This document shows positions 1 to 7,511 of a stretch of 26,103 bases of DNA, in pieces. A program made the position numbers and the translations under genes. The notes below the pieces were generated by a model that made no database searches, had not been told where the DNA came from, and was given only the letters and a program-made list of their open reading frames with translations. Origin of the DNA: a virus. The stretch is taken from positions 1 through 26,103 of IMG/VR virus record IMGVR_UViG_3300047557_002814. One strand, given 5' to 3'. The stretch's first letter is position 1. Every line of letters begins with the position of its first letter.

Positions 1-211
1 GAACAAAACCAAGTCCTGAAAGTTGCATATTAAACTCTCGACCTGTTCTTTTTTTAACAGAGCCACGAGTTTTTAAATCAACATTTACCATTTCAGTAAA
101 CTCGTTATCTAAAAGTCGCTCGTTGGATGTTTCTGTGTTTAGACCGCCTGAAAAATCCATATACGCTTCAAATTCACGCACAGCAGGATTTACGTTAATA
201 TTCTGTCGCAA
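1..211 (-). CDS. Tail-type structural protein, N-terminal part (cut by window edge)
   Basis: An open frame runs off the left edge. It begins at a TTG (211-209) preceded by GGTGAG at good spacing, six bases after the stop of the upstream gene. About 70 residues are visible. They include a phrase like FSGGLNTETSNERLLDNEF, then NVDLKTRGSVKKRTGRE. From general familiarity, N-termini of this kind (a 'sGGLNt' stretch followed by 'NvDl..rGs..kR.G') occur in phage tail or stem proteins encoded just after the connector genes. Position at the end of the virion cluster agrees. The rest of the protein is outside the window, so the exact role is not established. Confidence 0.6.
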   Translation of the reverse strand, partial: MRQNINVNPAVREFEAYMDFSGGLNTETSNERLLDNEFTEMVNVDLKTRGSVKKRTGREFNMQLSGLGFV

Positions 212-216
212 TTAAC

Positions 217-807
217 TCACCACGCTTTCATCCACGAATAAGGCGGCTCTTCTAAATCAGGTCTATCTTCCCAACGAGCAGTTATTTTCGCTCCAACCGC
301 AGGCTCAACATTATAAACTACATCGTACTCAATAGTAAAAGACTTTCCATCTTTAACAAAATAATCGTTTTGTATTCCGTTAATATAGACTTTAAGATTA
401 GAACGTTCAGAATACCCACGTTTTGTAATTGTATATGTGTTTTCATCTGTTGCTGTTTTTGTAAAATGCTGTGTGTTTGTATCATCACGACTTTCGATAG
501 GAATATCGTAATTTTCAATAAAAGATTTTAAACCTTCGTTAAATTGACGAAGGTAACTCTCTTTTTCCGAAATAGACGACTGTGAAGCCATATACATTGC
601 ACACGCATACAATACAGGTATTTCGTGATACTTTTCAGGAAAATCAAACGTTCCTGTCAAGTTATCAACCGATAATTGTGAAAACGACGCTCTTGCTTCC
701 GATGCCATGTAGTTTTGACCTGCGTTTAACCACATAACCGCTATATCAACTTCGGCTACATCATCTACGTTTGCGTTGATTAGGTTTATCATTTCTGTCA
801 AGTTCAA
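217..807 (-). CDS. Connector / head-tail adaptor-like protein with C-terminal beta domain
   Basis: This is a 196-residue protein starting at TTG (807-805), with AAAGGGGG nine bases upstream inside the preceding gene. Residues 1 to about 105 look helical (MNLTEMINLINANV, then WLNAGQNYMASEA), as in small head-tail adaptors that plug the portal. Residues about 115-185 look like a beta-sandwich, with alternating hydrophobics around NLKVYINGIQNDYF and KITARWEDRP. Phages often append such a domain to virion proteins, but I could not name the family. The gene overlaps the upstream gene by 47 bases. An internal ATG six codons in is a possible alternative start but lacks a close ribosome binding site. 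Confidence 0.6.
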   Translation of the reverse strand: MNLTEMINLINANVDDVAEVDIAVMWLNAGQNYMASEARASFSQLSVDNLTGTFDFPEKYHEIPVLYACAMYMASQSSISEKESYLRQFNEGLKSFIENYDIPIESRDDTNTQHFTKTATDENTYTITKRGYSERSNLKVYINGIQNDYFVKDGKSFTIEYDVVYNVEPAVGAKITARWEDRPDLEEPPYSWMKAW

Positions 808-943
808 CTTGCTCTACCCCCTTTGTAGGCGGTTTTAATATTTCTAAAAGTTGTGCTAACATTTCATTTGTCTTTTTTTGCTCTTCGACTAATCTGGTTA
901 TTTGGCTGTCGAAGAAAAACTCATGATGTGAAATAGGTTGCAT
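761..943 (-). CDS. Small helical protein, unknown function
   Basis: This 60-residue protein starts at ATG 943-941, behind a strong AAAGGTGATATT. A longer frame starting at 982 is rejected because its first codons lie inside the terminator hairpin. Residues about 13-37 (ITRLVEEQKKTNEMLAQLLEIL) form one amphipathic helix with heptad-like hydrophobics, so a coiled-coil oligomer is plausible. The C-terminus is very basic (NQRKRR). The 3' end overlaps the next gene and carries that gene's ribosome binding site, so the two are probably translationally coupled. The product may be a minor virion or assembly protein, but no family was recognised. Confidence 0.65.
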   Translation of the reverse strand: MQPISHHEFFFDSQITRLVEEQKKTNEMLAQLLEILKPPTKGVEQVELDRNDKPNQRKRR

Positions 944-960
944 AATATCACCTTTCTGGT

Positions 961-988
961 AAAAAACCCCCTTGTTTTGCAAGGGGGT
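961..988 (-). terminator. Intrinsic terminator after the capsid cluster
   Basis: A perfect stem pairs ACCCCCTTG (966-974) with CAAGGGGGT (980-988) around a 5-base loop. On the minus strand it is followed by six T (966-961). It sits directly after the 91-residue gene and before the connector genes, so it probably lowers transcription of the tail genes relative to capsid. Confidence 0.85.
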
Positions 989-995
989 CTTTGTT

Positions 996-1271
996 TTAGC
1001 AATCCCACTTACGCAAGGATTTGTTAATGCGTGAGTTAGGGTCTTTTGCGGTTTTTGCGCTTGTTAGTTTGCTTTTCATACCTTCCATTCTGGCACAAAA
1101 AGATTCTCTACGAGCGGCAGATTTTGGACTTTTAGCAGCTTGTTCTTTGCTAACAGGCGGTTTTAAATTACCGCCTGTCGCTTTGTTGTATGATGCTCTA
1201 CCTTTGGCGTTTAAGCCACCTTCTGGATTTTTACCTTCGCTACGTTGCCACGCAGGAGATTTTTTAGCCAT
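996..1271 (-). CDS. Conserved small basic phage protein (DUF6321-like)
   Basis: This 91-residue protein starts at ATG 1271-1269 with GAGGTG seven bases upstream. The sequence opens MAKKSPAWQRSEGKNPEGGLNAKGRASYN, a phrase I recognise from a widespread family of small phage proteins annotated as DUF6321. It continues with FCARMEGM at about residues 58-65 and closes with INKSLRKWDC. The family's role is not known. It is rich in Lys, Arg and Gly and likely binds nucleic acid or a capsid surface, which is inference. It lies immediately after the major capsid gene and before a terminator, which agrees with high-level co-expression with capsid. Confidence 0.8.
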   Translation of the reverse strand: MAKKSPAWQRSEGKNPEGGLNAKGRASYNKATGGNLKPPVSKEQAAKSPKSAARRESFCARMEGMKSKLTSAKTAKDPNSRINKSLRKWDC

Positions 1272-1292
1272 GAGTTAGCACCTCTTTTATTA

Positions 1293-2243
1293 TTAGGCGT
1301 TACCAACAGTACCTTTTGTTCCAATAACACCACGGTGGTCAGACCAACCGTAACTGAAACGCATACGACCTTTGTATTTTGCAACATCGGTGTCGAAGTC
1401 AGTTTCGTTTTTGAAGGATAATTTTTCACGCCAGAACCAATTTAGTTGGTGAATTTTACTATCCATCAAGAACCACGGCAACGAACCATTTTCACGAGGT
1501 TTTAGGTAGTCAAGAACAACAACTTTAAAACGACCTTTAACTGTGTTAATGTCGTTTTTCGCAAACGCGCCTGCGCCTGCGCCACCAGGCATTGTTGAAA
1601 GTGTAGAGCCGTTAAGAACTTGCGCTACAAATTCAAGTTGTGGTGGAACAATTAGAATGTCAGGATTCATTTGAATCAAGTGACCGCGCTCGTCTACTTG
1701 CTCACGAGCAAGTGTAAGTGCGAGATTAAGGTTTGCTTCATTCAATTTATAACCTGTTGCGCCTGTTTCAAGCATGTTAGTAGTAGTACCGCCGTCAAGA
1801 CGTTTGTGACCTACTTGAACCAATGCTTCTTCTTTATAATTTGCTGGACTTGAATTAAACGCGTTGTTAAGAATAGACGCGCCTTCTTCTTCCAACGTTA
1901 CGCGAGCGGCACGAGCAAGTGCTTTTGGATATTTGTTGATTACCGAATATTGCTCGTCGTCAACCATTTCTTTTTCGATTTGAAAACCTTTTGCAAATGT
2001 TGTATGTTTGTACAACACTTGGTCGGTCTCTGTTGGGTTTTCATACTCAACACCATCAAGCGACGCTTTTGTTCCCCATTTTGAGAATCCGCCCATACGC
2101 AAGTCAGTTTCAACTGCTTTTTTCGAGGACAACACATTATATAGTTGCGAGAATTGTTCTGGCAACTCTTGGTATGTTTCAAAAAAGATTTTACGCAAAC
2201 CTGGTTCAAGTAAGCGTCCGTAATTTCCACTATTGATAGACAT
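1293..2243 (-). CDS. Major capsid protein
   Basis: This 316-residue protein starts at ATG 2243-2241 behind AGGGGGG. It forms the icosahedral head shell. The sequence begins SINSGNYGRLLEPGLRKIFFETY, then KGFQIEKEMVDDEQY at about residues 85-99, LARAARVTLEEEGASILNNAF at about 109-129, and NPDILIVPPQLEFVAQVLNG at about 194-213. These match the layout of HK97-fold capsid proteins of the Mu gpT-like or general phage major head type: a helical spine, then a P-domain with a 'D.LivpP.le' strand. Length and position (scaffold, decoration, capsid) fit. The N-terminus shows no protease propeptide, consistent with use of a separate scaffold. Confidence 0.85.
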   Translation of the reverse strand: MSINSGNYGRLLEPGLRKIFFETYQELPEQFSQLYNVLSSKKAVETDLRMGGFSKWGTKASLDGVEYENPTETDQVLYKHTTFAKGFQIEKEMVDDEQYSVINKYPKALARAARVTLEEEGASILNNAFNSSPANYKEEALVQVGHKRLDGGTTTNMLETGATGYKLNEANLNLALTLAREQVDERGHLIQMNPDILIVPPQLEFVAQVLNGSTLSTMPGGAGAGAFAKNDINTVKGRFKVVVLDYLKPRENGSLPWFLMDSKIHQLNWFWREKLSFKNETDFDTDVAKYKGRMRFSYGWSDHRGVIGTKGTVGNA

Positions 2244-2261
2244 TTTGTTTTCCCCCCTCTA

Positions 2262-2759
2262 TTAAGATGATACGATTGCAGATGCTTTAAATTGGAAATA
2301 AACGTATCCACGTTTTACATCCACATCTACAATTTTGACAGTAAGGTTTGCCGCAGTTGTGTTAGTAGCATCAACCGAAAAACCGTTCAAACCTTTTGTA
2401 AGTGCTTTTTCCGTACCGATAATGTTTTTGTTAATTTCGGATTTTGTAAAAACGCCTGTTGTAGCATCAGACGTACCATACTCACCACGATAAACAGCAC
2501 TACCACTAATACGGATTTTACCTACTTTACGTGCTTGCTCCAAACCTTCAAAGTTAGTTCCTTCAAGAACACCAAGGTTTGCGTTACTTGTTACGACACC
2601 AAACGTAGCCGTAGGTGCAAGTGCAACAGGCTCAATTTTACCTGCTGACAAACGTACCAAATCACCAGATTTTGGTGTGCTGGCGAACGTTCCGAGTTCG
2701 TAGTCTTTTACAGGAATGATACTTTCGGACAGTGCCGATTTTGCGTACTCGATTGCCAT
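2262..2759 (-). CDS. Capsid decoration (cement)-like protein
   Basis: This 165-residue protein starts at ATG 2759-2757 behind AGGGGGG. It is predicted to be mostly beta strand, small and uncharged. Short Gly-turn strands (GDLVRLSAGKIEPVALAPTATFGVV at about residues 32-56, then GKIRISGSAVYRGEYG) resemble phage capsid-cement proteins such as the DUF2190 type. Its place between scaffold and major capsid genes is the usual position for a decoration protein. No motif proves the role, and a minor head protein is the alternative. Confidence 0.55.
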   Translation of the reverse strand: MAIEYAKSALSESIIPVKDYELGTFASTPKSGDLVRLSAGKIEPVALAPTATFGVVTSNANLGVLEGTNFEGLEQARKVGKIRISGSAVYRGEYGTSDATTGVFTKSEINKNIIGTEKALTKGLNGFSVDATNTTAANLTVKIVDVDVKRGYVYFQFKASAIVSS

Positions 2760-2774
2760 TTTAATTTACCCCCC

Positions 2775-3620
2775 TTATTTTTTCCATCTTAAATATTCAG
2801 ATTCACTCATACCCATATTTCTAGCAATGTACCGTTCTTCTTCGGTCAATGTACTGTTGCTATCGTTTGTTTTCATGCTCTGTGGCGGTAAGCCGCCCTT
2901 CTTTCGTCCCGATATTTCGGCTAACGCTTCTTGTTTGGCAAGGTTTTTCAAACTTTCAGTAATTTTATGACCGTGAATAGCAAAAACGGCATTTTGCAAA
3001 GGAATTTCTGGGTTTTGAAGTGTTTCTAACAAAAAGAATTTTGCTTCAACCATATCGTCTTGATTAAGCATCGGATATTGGTTTAGTAGAAGTTGTGCTT
3101 CACCATCAACTCGACTTTGCCAATTTTGAAATTGCATTAAGTTAAGTTGTTGTTGCAGTTGTGCCTGTTGTTGTTCGTAGGTGTTAAGTTGTTTCATAAC
3201 TTCAATCGGCACACCACGTTGTTCCGCTTCTTTTTTAAGGCGAACTTCTTGTAGTTGGTTGTAGAGTTGGTCTACGGGCATACCATACATTTCAGACAAC
3301 ATTTGCGCCATCTGAAACTCTGGTGCTTGTGTTTTTAACTTTTGTAACTCTTGTTGAACACGTTGTTCCACCAAATTTTGGCGACGTTGTTCAGCGTACT
3401 GCGCATTTTGTTCAGGAGTCTGCGTAGAAGGTTTTTCTTGTACTTCTTCCTCAACTTCTTCTGACGGTTCAGTGTAATCACCTTCTTCCGTCTCTTCTTC
3501 TTCAACTTCTTCAACCTCTTCGTCTTCAACCTCTGTTTCAATCGGGTCAAAATCGGATTCTTCAAAATTAAAGTCTTCTGCGTAATCCTCTAACGTAGTC
3601 GGTTCTTTTGGGTCTGACAT
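2775..3620 (-). CDS. Scaffolding protein
   Basis: This 281-residue protein starts at ATG 3620-3618 behind AAAGGAGAA. Residues about 5-65 are extremely acidic, with runs of Glu and Asp. Residues about 70-175 are Gln-rich and helical, compatible with coiled coil. The C-terminus is short, helical and basic (YLRWKK). An acidic N-terminal region, a helical core and a basic capsid-binding C-terminal helix are typical of phage scaffolds, which direct shell assembly and then leave. Position directly upstream of the decoration and capsid genes supports the call. It is the first gene behind the promoter at 3710-3738. Confidence 0.8.
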   Translation of the reverse strand: MSDPKEPTTLEDYAEDFNFEESDFDPIETEVEDEEVEEVEEEETEEGDYTEPSEEVEEEVQEKPSTQTPEQNAQYAEQRRQNLVEQRVQQELQKLKTQAPEFQMAQMLSEMYGMPVDQLYNQLQEVRLKKEAEQRGVPIEVMKQLNTYEQQQAQLQQQLNLMQFQNWQSRVDGEAQLLLNQYPMLNQDDMVEAKFFLLETLQNPEIPLQNAVFAIHGHKITESLKNLAKQEALAEISGRKKGGLPPQSMKTNDSNSTLTEEERYIARNMGMSESEYLRWKK

Positions 3621-3663
3621 AATAATTCTCCTTTCCCTTTTTGCGCTTGGGTAGCGAAATTTT

Positions 3664-3702
3664 GATTAGTAGTGTCTACGCCACCAACCGCTTATACTAA
3701 TC
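3664..3702 (-). other. 5'-terminal mRNA hairpin of the scaffold-capsid transcript
   Basis: An 8-bp perfect inverted repeat (3664-3671 with 3695-3702) encloses 23 bases. It begins at about the predicted transcription start of the promoter at 3710-3738, so the message would start with a stem. 5'-end stems are known to protect mRNA from RppH/RNase J-type decay, which would suit abundant capsid messages. That role here is inference. Confidence 0.55.
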
Positions 3703-3709
3703 TAACAAT

Positions 3710-3738
3710 AATATACCTAAATATTTTGAAAATTGCAA
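3710..3738 (-). promoter_or_regulatory. Sigma-A-like promoter for scaffold-capsid genes
   Basis: On the minus strand, TTGCAA (3738-3733) is followed by a 17-base spacer and TATATT (3715-3710). The promoter lies in the 130-base gap between portal and scaffold, the only sizeable non-coding gap in the structural cluster. It would allow scaffold, decoration and capsid to be made in excess over portal and terminase. Confidence 0.65.
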
Positions 3739-3750
3739 GTATTTTTTTAA

Positions 3751-5667
3751 TTACATACCTTGTGCCATTGACTTCATCGCTAACTCACCTGTTGTTCCTT
3801 GCGGTGCTTGCGGTTGACTTGGTGCAGAAGGTTGTTGTCCTTGCGTTTGTCCTTGGGTTTGTTCCTGCGTCATTTGTGCAACAAATTGACTAAGTAGTGC
3901 TTCGATTTGTTCTTGCGGCGCTCCGTTCATCATTAGTTCATGAGCGTACTGTGCCGCCTGTACAATTTGTGATTTTAAATCTGTTTGTTGTTGTTGCAAC
4001 ATTTTTTGTCTATCCTCTTCCATACGACGAAGAATATCTTCTTTCATATCAAAATCTTGGAATTGAATCCACTCTTCTGGTGTAATAATCGGTGGGTTAA
4101 ATTGGAACTGACCTTGCATTTGCATCAGTTGGTCGGCTTGTTGACGTTTGCTTGCTTGTGTAGTTGGTGCTTTTGCATATACATCAGAACGCACACGCCA
4201 TTCTAAATTATCTGCTGTCCAATCATCAAACGGTTCAAAATTAGCATATAACGGTTCTCCGTTTGGTGATTGAACGGATAGTGGTCGTTGGTCTTTCCAA
4301 TTATACAAAATAGTCAAAACAATTAAATGTGAAATGTTTTCAACAAATTCGTCAATTTGAATCATCTTGTCTTTATCACGAATTGTAGCACGTTCAATTA
4401 GTGAATTTACACCTGTTGATGTTGTTAGCGAGCCTACCGAATTACCTGTGTAGGCTTCATTGATTCCAACAATTTCTCGAATGTCGTTTTTTAACCTGTC
4501 TTCTAAATCAAACAAACCTCGTGGAATTTCTGGCGGTTGTAGTGTGTGAATTGAGTTTTGCGGGTCTGCATTTGTTGTCCACACTTTACCTGGCAACGTT
4601 CCTGTTTTTGCCAAGTCTGCGGCGTTAATACCGCTTTCTCTTGAAACAATCTTTTGTGGGTTTTGATGAAGCACACCAATAATTGAAGCAATTTGTGAGA
4701 TTTTATTAAGGATTTTTTGATTTTCAAAAATATCCATAATGGTGGATGTTCCCCACATGGTGTTTTCTTCATGCTCGTCTACACACAAAACAAACGGGTA
4801 AATGTTAGGTTTAATATCTTCTCTTTTCAAAAGAATAAAATCCATGTTTTTAATATAGTAGGTACAAGACAGTTTCCACTTTCCATCTTCACCATATTTA
4901 CGCTCCCAATGAGCGTGTAAAACAACCATTTCATCCCCTTGAATGTTCATTCCATTATTCAATGGATTTTCTTCACGGTCGTAAATTGTACCTGCTTCTT
5001 GGTCAGATGTACCTAAGTTTGATTCGTTTAGATTTTTTAGTTTCTTTCCGTTACCGTTTTCTTCGCAATACTTTTTAAACTCTGGGTTGTTTTTGATTTC
5101 AGCCAAAGTCATAATTTCTGTTACTTCAATAAACTTACACTTTTCAACACTATACGCGTCTGGGTCTGGGAAGAAGTTTGCGATTGGGATTGGTTTTACA
5201 CAAATCTTACCAGAATACAGTTGGTTTTCTGGACTGTATTCGTCACGGTAAACTCCACCTACATAACTATCGTCGTTGTAAACATACGCAATTCCCGTAC
5301 CTTGTAGCAAAGTACGGTCAAGAATACGTCTAATGGTTCGCTGGATGTTTTCGCTTTCCCAAACATGTTCGTAGGCTTGTTGCAGTCTTGCAACTTGTTC
5401 TGTGTATTGTGGGTTTACGGGCATAAACGTTGCTTTTCCGATTGCACTTGCTAAATTTGCACGTTTAATTGTACGAACGTAGCGAATGTAGTTTGTAACA
5501 GGTTTTGGAATCCACGGCGGAATACTTGCATTTTTCCACTGCTCGCCACGGTCAAACATATCTAATTCCGCCCACAAGCGTTGTTTATTTGCAACAGCGT
5601 CTTCGGCTTTGCGGTAACGTTGTGTGTACAACTTAATTAAATCAGCATCAGTTGTTTTCTTTGCCAT
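3751..5667 (-). CDS. Portal protein
   Basis: This 638-residue protein starts at ATG 5667-5665 behind GAGAGGGG. It forms the dodecameric ring through which DNA enters and leaves the head. Supporting phrases include LIKLYTQRYRKAEDAVANKQRLWAEL near the N-terminus, PWIPKPVTNYIRYVRTIKRANLASA (residues about 52-76), an aspartate-rich 'PDPDAY' loop at about 166-171, and GSLTTSTGVNSLIERATIRDKDKM at about 414-437. These fit the P22/T7-like long portal family. The C-terminal ~100 residues are Gln-rich and low in complexity, as in other large portals with barrel-like extensions. The start overlaps the upstream gene by 20 bases. Order terminase-portal-scaffold-capsid is standard. Confidence 0.85.
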   Translation of the reverse strand: MAKKTTDADLIKLYTQRYRKAEDAVANKQRLWAELDMFDRGEQWKNASIPPWIPKPVTNYIRYVRTIKRANLASAIGKATFMPVNPQYTEQVARLQQAYEHVWESENIQRTIRRILDRTLLQGTGIAYVYNDDSYVGGVYRDEYSPENQLYSGKICVKPIPIANFFPDPDAYSVEKCKFIEVTEIMTLAEIKNNPEFKKYCEENGNGKKLKNLNESNLGTSDQEAGTIYDREENPLNNGMNIQGDEMVVLHAHWERKYGEDGKWKLSCTYYIKNMDFILLKREDIKPNIYPFVLCVDEHEENTMWGTSTIMDIFENQKILNKISQIASIIGVLHQNPQKIVSRESGINAADLAKTGTLPGKVWTTNADPQNSIHTLQPPEIPRGLFDLEDRLKNDIREIVGINEAYTGNSVGSLTTSTGVNSLIERATIRDKDKMIQIDEFVENISHLIVLTILYNWKDQRPLSVQSPNGEPLYANFEPFDDWTADNLEWRVRSDVYAKAPTTQASKRQQADQLMQMQGQFQFNPPIITPEEWIQFQDFDMKEDILRRMEEDRQKMLQQQQTDLKSQIVQAAQYAHELMMNGAPQEQIEALLSQFVAQMTQEQTQGQTQGQQPSAPSQPQAPQGTTGELAMKSMAQGM

Positions 5668-5923
5668 TACGTTCGCCCCTCTCTAATACTTTCAAATATT
5701 CGTAAACTTCTTGTGACATGTGTTCTGGCACAGCACTATCTGGTAGCGGTTTTTCTTCCTGTTTAGCGATATAACGCACGTCGGCTAATGCAATAATGTA
5801 GTTTGGAAGAAAAACGTGCGTCAATCCACTTGAAATTGCTATTTTTGTTGCTTCGTACTCGTGTCTTTCTAACGAGAATGTAACGTAGTACCCATCTTTA
5901 AAGAAAAACGTATAGTTTGCCAT
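5648..5923 (-). CDS. Small protein between terminase and portal, unknown
   Basis: This 91-residue protein starts at ATG 5923-5921 behind AAAAAGGAG. The N-terminal half looks like beta strands (YTFFFKDGYYVTFSLERHEYEA) followed by FLPNYIIALADVRYIAKQEE. The C-terminal half is helical and charged. The pattern of a short anti-parallel sheet plus 'adVryI' resembles small host-binding or virion-associated proteins, but no family was recognised. It overlaps the portal start by 20 bases and follows the large terminase by 18 bases, so all are probably on one message. Confidence 0.65.
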   Translation of the reverse strand: MANYTFFFKDGYYVTFSLERHEYEATKIAISSGLTHVFLPNYIIALADVRYIAKQEEKPLPDSAVPEHMSQEVYEYLKVLERGERNGKENN

Positions 5924-5941
5924 GTTTTTGCTCCTTTTTTC

Positions 5942-7408
5942 TTAAACGTAGCTTAAATAATCTTTCTTTTCATCAAAATCGTCTTCTTCTTCATCTTCTA
6001 TCTTACTATTGTAACGTTTAGGCGGTTCTTTGGCAACGTTTTTTAACAATTCTGGGTCGTCTGGTAATCGCATCAAGGCGTAACGCAGTGCATCCATCAT
6101 ATGGTCGTTGCGTTTTAACGGTTTTTCGTCCAAGTTTTTCTCATTATCCATCGTCACTTCGGGAAACTTGTAGTTTAAACCTTCTTTAATTGTGTTAACA
6201 CATGTGTTAAACACTTTTAGTTTCCCTTGATTGATGTAACTATTCACTTTAAGTAGACCTGCTTCAATACTATTGTTGCCTTCGGTAAAGAAAAGTCCAT
6301 ACTCTTGGTAAAGAGACTGAACGGACTTTCCGTTTATTGGGTCGCTTTTATTTCTGGCTGATGGGTCAATGACCATAAACCGTAGTCTGCCGTGTGGAAT
6401 TTCTTCAACTTTTGGTTTAATGTATCTTACATGTTCGGGTACAGTGCGGTTCGGCTCGTAGTATTCATCGTAAATGTAGGTAATTCCTGTGTCTGGGTCG
6501 ATTGCACCGAATGGTACTGCTGTCGGGTTACGCAAACCGTGGTCTAATGCAACAAACCGTTCCCAATGCTTTGGCACATCAAACGGAGCAGTTATGGTGT
6601 CCGCAAAATTTGGGTACACCATTCCTTCCGAATGTTCAAACGAGCCTAAAAGGTAGCGCTTAATCCACCATTGTGGTTTACCTTTGGCGTTAATTTCAAT
6701 AAAGTCTGGCGGTAGGTATTGATTTAGTTTGGTTTCCCAAATAAACGTTGTAATGTGTGTGTTATAGTCTTCGTGTTCGGGGTGTAGTGGGTTTTTTCGT
6801 TTTTCATTATCTACAAACACTTCTTTAATCCAACCTAAATCAGGGTTGGAACAGACTGCAAACAACTTATTCTTAACGTAAGGGTCACGAATCCTTGTTA
6901 GTAATTGGTCGTAAATGGAACGTTTAATACCCGACGCTTCTTCCATATGCACTAACCCTGCGTTAATGGAGCGTAACTTTTCTTCATCGTCGGACGGAAT
7001 CGTGTAAAATACGAAACCGTTTTCTAATTCGATTTCACCGTCTGCTTTATTGTACCGTTTAATTAACGGTGGTGGGCATACTTCATTAAAAAACGTTTTG
7101 AGGGTAGTTCGCTTTAACTGTTGTAAGGTTGGTGCGGTTAAAAGTCCTGTGCCTTTTGGGTTTTCTAATGCTCGTAAAAATATTTCTTGCAAGGAAGTTT
7201 TTGATTTACCCGAACCGTAGCCACCGAAAAAACCGACGATTTGTAATGCGGTTTGGCTTGGTAGTTGGTGCGCTTTCAGTTGATACGACTGTGGTTCGTA
7301 GATTAGTTCAATCGCTTGACAGTTTGGGCAAATCAGATAGGCTGGGTGCTGGTCTATTGGCGTTATCGGTGTTGTTGTTTTGCAATTTTCGCAAAGCATC
7401 GGCTTCAC
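5942..7408 (-). CDS. terL: Terminase large subunit with N-terminal zinc ribbon
   Basis: This 488-residue DNA-packaging motor starts at ATG 7408-7406, with a GGGTGA site just upstream. Residues 1-35 carry CxxC pairs (Cys6, Cys9, Cys27, Cys30), a zinc ribbon not found in all terminases. Walker A is GGYGSGKS at 62-69. Walker B with the catalytic Glu is GLVHMEEAS at 151-159. The nuclease domain shows Asp289 (VALDHG), Asp348 (MVIDPSA) and NDHMMDALRYAL at 434-445, the RNase H-like metal ligands. The enzyme uses ATP to pump DNA into the prohead and cuts the concatemer. The first 101 bases of the gene are shared with the upstream small gene in another frame. The C-terminus is acidic (EDEEEDDFDEKKD). 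Confidence 0.93.
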   Translation of the reverse strand: MKPMLCENCKTTTPITPIDQHPAYLICPNCQAIELIYEPQSYQLKAHQLPSQTALQIVGFFGGYGSGKSKTSLQEIFLRALENPKGTGLLTAPTLQQLKRTTLKTFFNEVCPPPLIKRYNKADGEIELENGFVFYTIPSDDEEKLRSINAGLVHMEEASGIKRSIYDQLLTRIRDPYVKNKLFAVCSNPDLGWIKEVFVDNEKRKNPLHPEHEDYNTHITTFIWETKLNQYLPPDFIEINAKGKPQWWIKRYLLGSFEHSEGMVYPNFADTITAPFDVPKHWERFVALDHGLRNPTAVPFGAIDPDTGITYIYDEYYEPNRTVPEHVRYIKPKVEEIPHGRLRFMVIDPSARNKSDPINGKSVQSLYQEYGLFFTEGNNSIEAGLLKVNSYINQGKLKVFNTCVNTIKEGLNYKFPEVTMDNEKNLDEKPLKRNDHMMDALRYALMRLPDDPELLKNVAKEPPKRYNSKIEDEEEDDFDEKKDYLSYV

Positions 7409-7511
7409 CCACTTTCTTGCCTTGTGTGAAACCCATCTGAAAACCTTCGCTAAATGCTTGGGCGTTGGCGTGGCGTTGTTCTTCTTTTTGATTTTTAGTT
7501 CGTTTTTTCAT
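7308..7511 (-). CDS. Small basic protein overlapping terL, unknown
   Basis: This 67-residue protein starts at ATG 7511-7509 behind AAGGAG. A longer upstream extension has no ribosome binding site. The sequence is helical and basic at the start (KKRTKNQKEEQRHANAQAF), then GFQMGFTQGKKVGEADALRKL. The last 33 codons overlap the zinc-ribbon region of the large terminase in a different frame, and the first 17 bases overlap the small terminase gene. Both overlaps and the good ribosome binding site suggest it is translated. It may be a packaging accessory protein, but no family was recognised. Confidence 0.6.
   Translation of the reverse strand: MKKRTKNQKEEQRHANAQAFSEGFQMGFTQGKKVGEADALRKLQNNNTDNANRPAPSLSDLPKLSSD

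Noticed and set aside
2292-2648. Plus-strand open frame of 118 codons antisense to the decoration gene
   Set aside because: No ribosome binding site or promoter; low-complexity Cys/Thr/Phe composition typical of an antisense shadow.
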